Assembly (NCBI GenBank): GCA_949283655.1
Contig: CASDTH010000003.1
Location: 62,001-126,000 of the forward strand
DNA length: 64,000 nt
From: an uncultured bacterium
GTDB lineage: Bacteria; Bacillota; Clostridia; Oscillospirales; Acutalibacteraceae
Direction of reading: 5' to 3'
The notes beneath the pieces are model-generated. The model was not told the origin of the DNA, made no database searches, and was given only the letters and a program-made list of their open reading frames with translations. Shown piece by piece: positions 63,542 through 64,000 of the stretch (positions are counted from its first letter, which is position 1; each line of letters begins with the position of its first letter). A program made the position numbers and the translations under genes.

Positions 63542-63780
63542 GCGCCCTGTCAATACCAGCAAACAAGCCTTCGGAAGCAGCAGGCAGTGCATACAGGCCT
63601 CAGCTCGTTTCAGCTGAGTGGATTGAAATGAAGGCTACGGGCAGGACAACCCCGGCGCAAAGAGCCACAGCGTTTACGGTGCATTTTCTGCGGTTTCATG
63701 CCACAGGATGCGCCGTAACCTTTTGGCGTGCGCCTGCGTGAGGTTTTTTCATTCATGCGCGGTTGTATGGCTAAATTTCC
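63542..63780 (+). other. Non-coding region with hairpins
   Basis: No protein-like frame. CTCAGCT-CGTTTC-AGCTGAG is a perfect 7-bp hairpin (63600-63619). Further possible pairings and a terminator at the end could mark a small RNA or a long 3' UTR. Confidence 0.4.
63716..63752 (+). terminator. Probable terminator
   Basis: AACCT...AGGTT and inner GGCG/CGCC form a hairpin ending in TTTTTTC. Confidence 0.5.
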
Positions 63781-63809
63781 TTGAAAGGCAGTTTGATTTA
63801 TGATACACT
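63781..63809 (+). promoter_or_regulatory. Promoter of the yfhO-like gene
   Basis: TTGAAA (63781-63786), 17 nt, TACACT (63804-63809). Confidence 0.6.
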
Positions 63810-63855
63810 ATTTCCGTTTAATTTGCGGCCCTATGGCTCAGAAAGAAGGATGACG

Positions 63856-64000
63856 ATGGAACAAACGCACAGCAGGCTCAAACGTCAGGCGCTGTCCCAA
63901 CGTTTTTACAACAACCGGTATGTATGGATTGCCTTTGCCGCCTCCGCGCTGGTGATGCTCCTTGTCTATATCTGCTTTGAGCTGATCCCCTTTGGCGGGC
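63856..64000 (+). CDS. YfhO-family membrane protein (3' partial)
   Basis: The first 48 residues are visible: a basic start (HSRLKRQALSQRF), then YNNRYVWIAFAASALVMLL and CFELIPFGG, the usual beginning of YfhO-family large multi-helix proteins, which are GT-C-like and linked to glycolipid or lipoteichoic acid glycosylation in Gram-positives. The gene runs off the right edge. AAGAAGGA precedes the ATG by 6 nt. Confidence 0.75.
   Translation, partial: MEQTHSRLKRQALSQRFYNNRYVWIAFAASALVMLLVYICFELIPFGG

Noticed and set aside
1..64000. CRISPR arrays, insertion sequences and rRNA genes
   Set aside because: No regularly spaced repeats, transposase genes or rRNA sequences were seen on either strand.

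Overview
The window looks like a chromosomal segment of an endospore-forming member of class Clostridia (Firmicutes), of moderate GC content. An Oscillospirales-like lineage is my guess; no rRNA is present to place it. The evidence is sporulation genes (spoIIM, ytfJ/gerW, a BofC-type secreted protein, a DacB/DacF-type carboxypeptidase), a SCIFF maturase, a tyrosine T-box in front of tyrS, a cdaA-cdaR pair, the MEP isoprenoid genes ispD and ispF, and AAGGAGG-type ribosome binding sites. No phage, insertion sequence or CRISPR array was seen.

Layout. 1-2.8 kb: the 3' part of scfB, then spoIIM facing a Xer-type recombinase. 3.1-16.2 kb: one long leftward run, read from cdaA: cdaA, cdaR, a VCBS-type lipoprotein, a response regulator and histidine kinase, yqhQ, prmC, an M50 protease, scpA, scpB, a DUF2953 protein, ytfJ, a D,D-carboxypeptidase and rluB, many joined by 4-nt overlaps. 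16.4-19.1 kb: ispD, ispF, a DUF3343 protein and a cysteine-desulfurase-like enzyme. 19.5-22.1 kb: a rightward three-gene ABC exporter behind a structured leader. 22.2-23.8 kb: tyrS with a complete T-box. 23.8-34.4 kb: a GntR-controlled mannoside-use operon (regulator, frameshifted phosphodiesterase, LRR lipoprotein, GPH symporter, ManA-like isomerase, ROK kinase, GH38 enzyme). 34.8-36.7 kb: a small AT-rich patch, tRNA-Ser(GGA) and a LysM lysozyme. 37-41.3 kb: sulfatase, TauE, galactokinase and a VTT-domain protein. 41.7-46.4 kb: a patatin, csoR, a P1B metal ATPase and two half-size TauE proteins. 46.4-55.8 kb: the pyrimidine operon. 55.9-64 kb: PBP1A, a BofC-like protein, a small-multidrug-export protein, a NUDIX fusion, HAD and HD proteins, a CmpB-type membrane protein, a sugar acetyltransferase and the start of a YfhO protein.

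The most unusual result is in the pyrimidine operon (pyrC-pyrF-carA-carB-pyrK-pyrD). pyrC, pyrF, pyrK and pyrD keep their catalytic motifs. CarA has lost all three residues of the glutaminase triad (Cys to Gly, His to Thr, Glu to Ser). CarB has lost the metal ligands and glycine loop of its second ATP-grasp domain, and part of those of its first, while its C-terminal allosteric (MGS) domain keeps most nucleotide-contact residues. Both genes are full length and open. This looks like a carbamoyl-phosphate synthetase converted into a pseudoenzyme, possibly a nucleotide sensor or scaffold, sitting where the active enzyme normally sits.

Other points to examine: a single-base frameshift in a T7 run in the mannoside operon; several highly structured 5' leaders (cdaA, the ABC exporter, the lysozyme, the NUDIX gene); a perfect 30-bp dif-like palindrome upstream of the Xer recombinase; a translationally coupled TauE-sulfatase pair; and a TauE transporter encoded as two overlapping half-genes.
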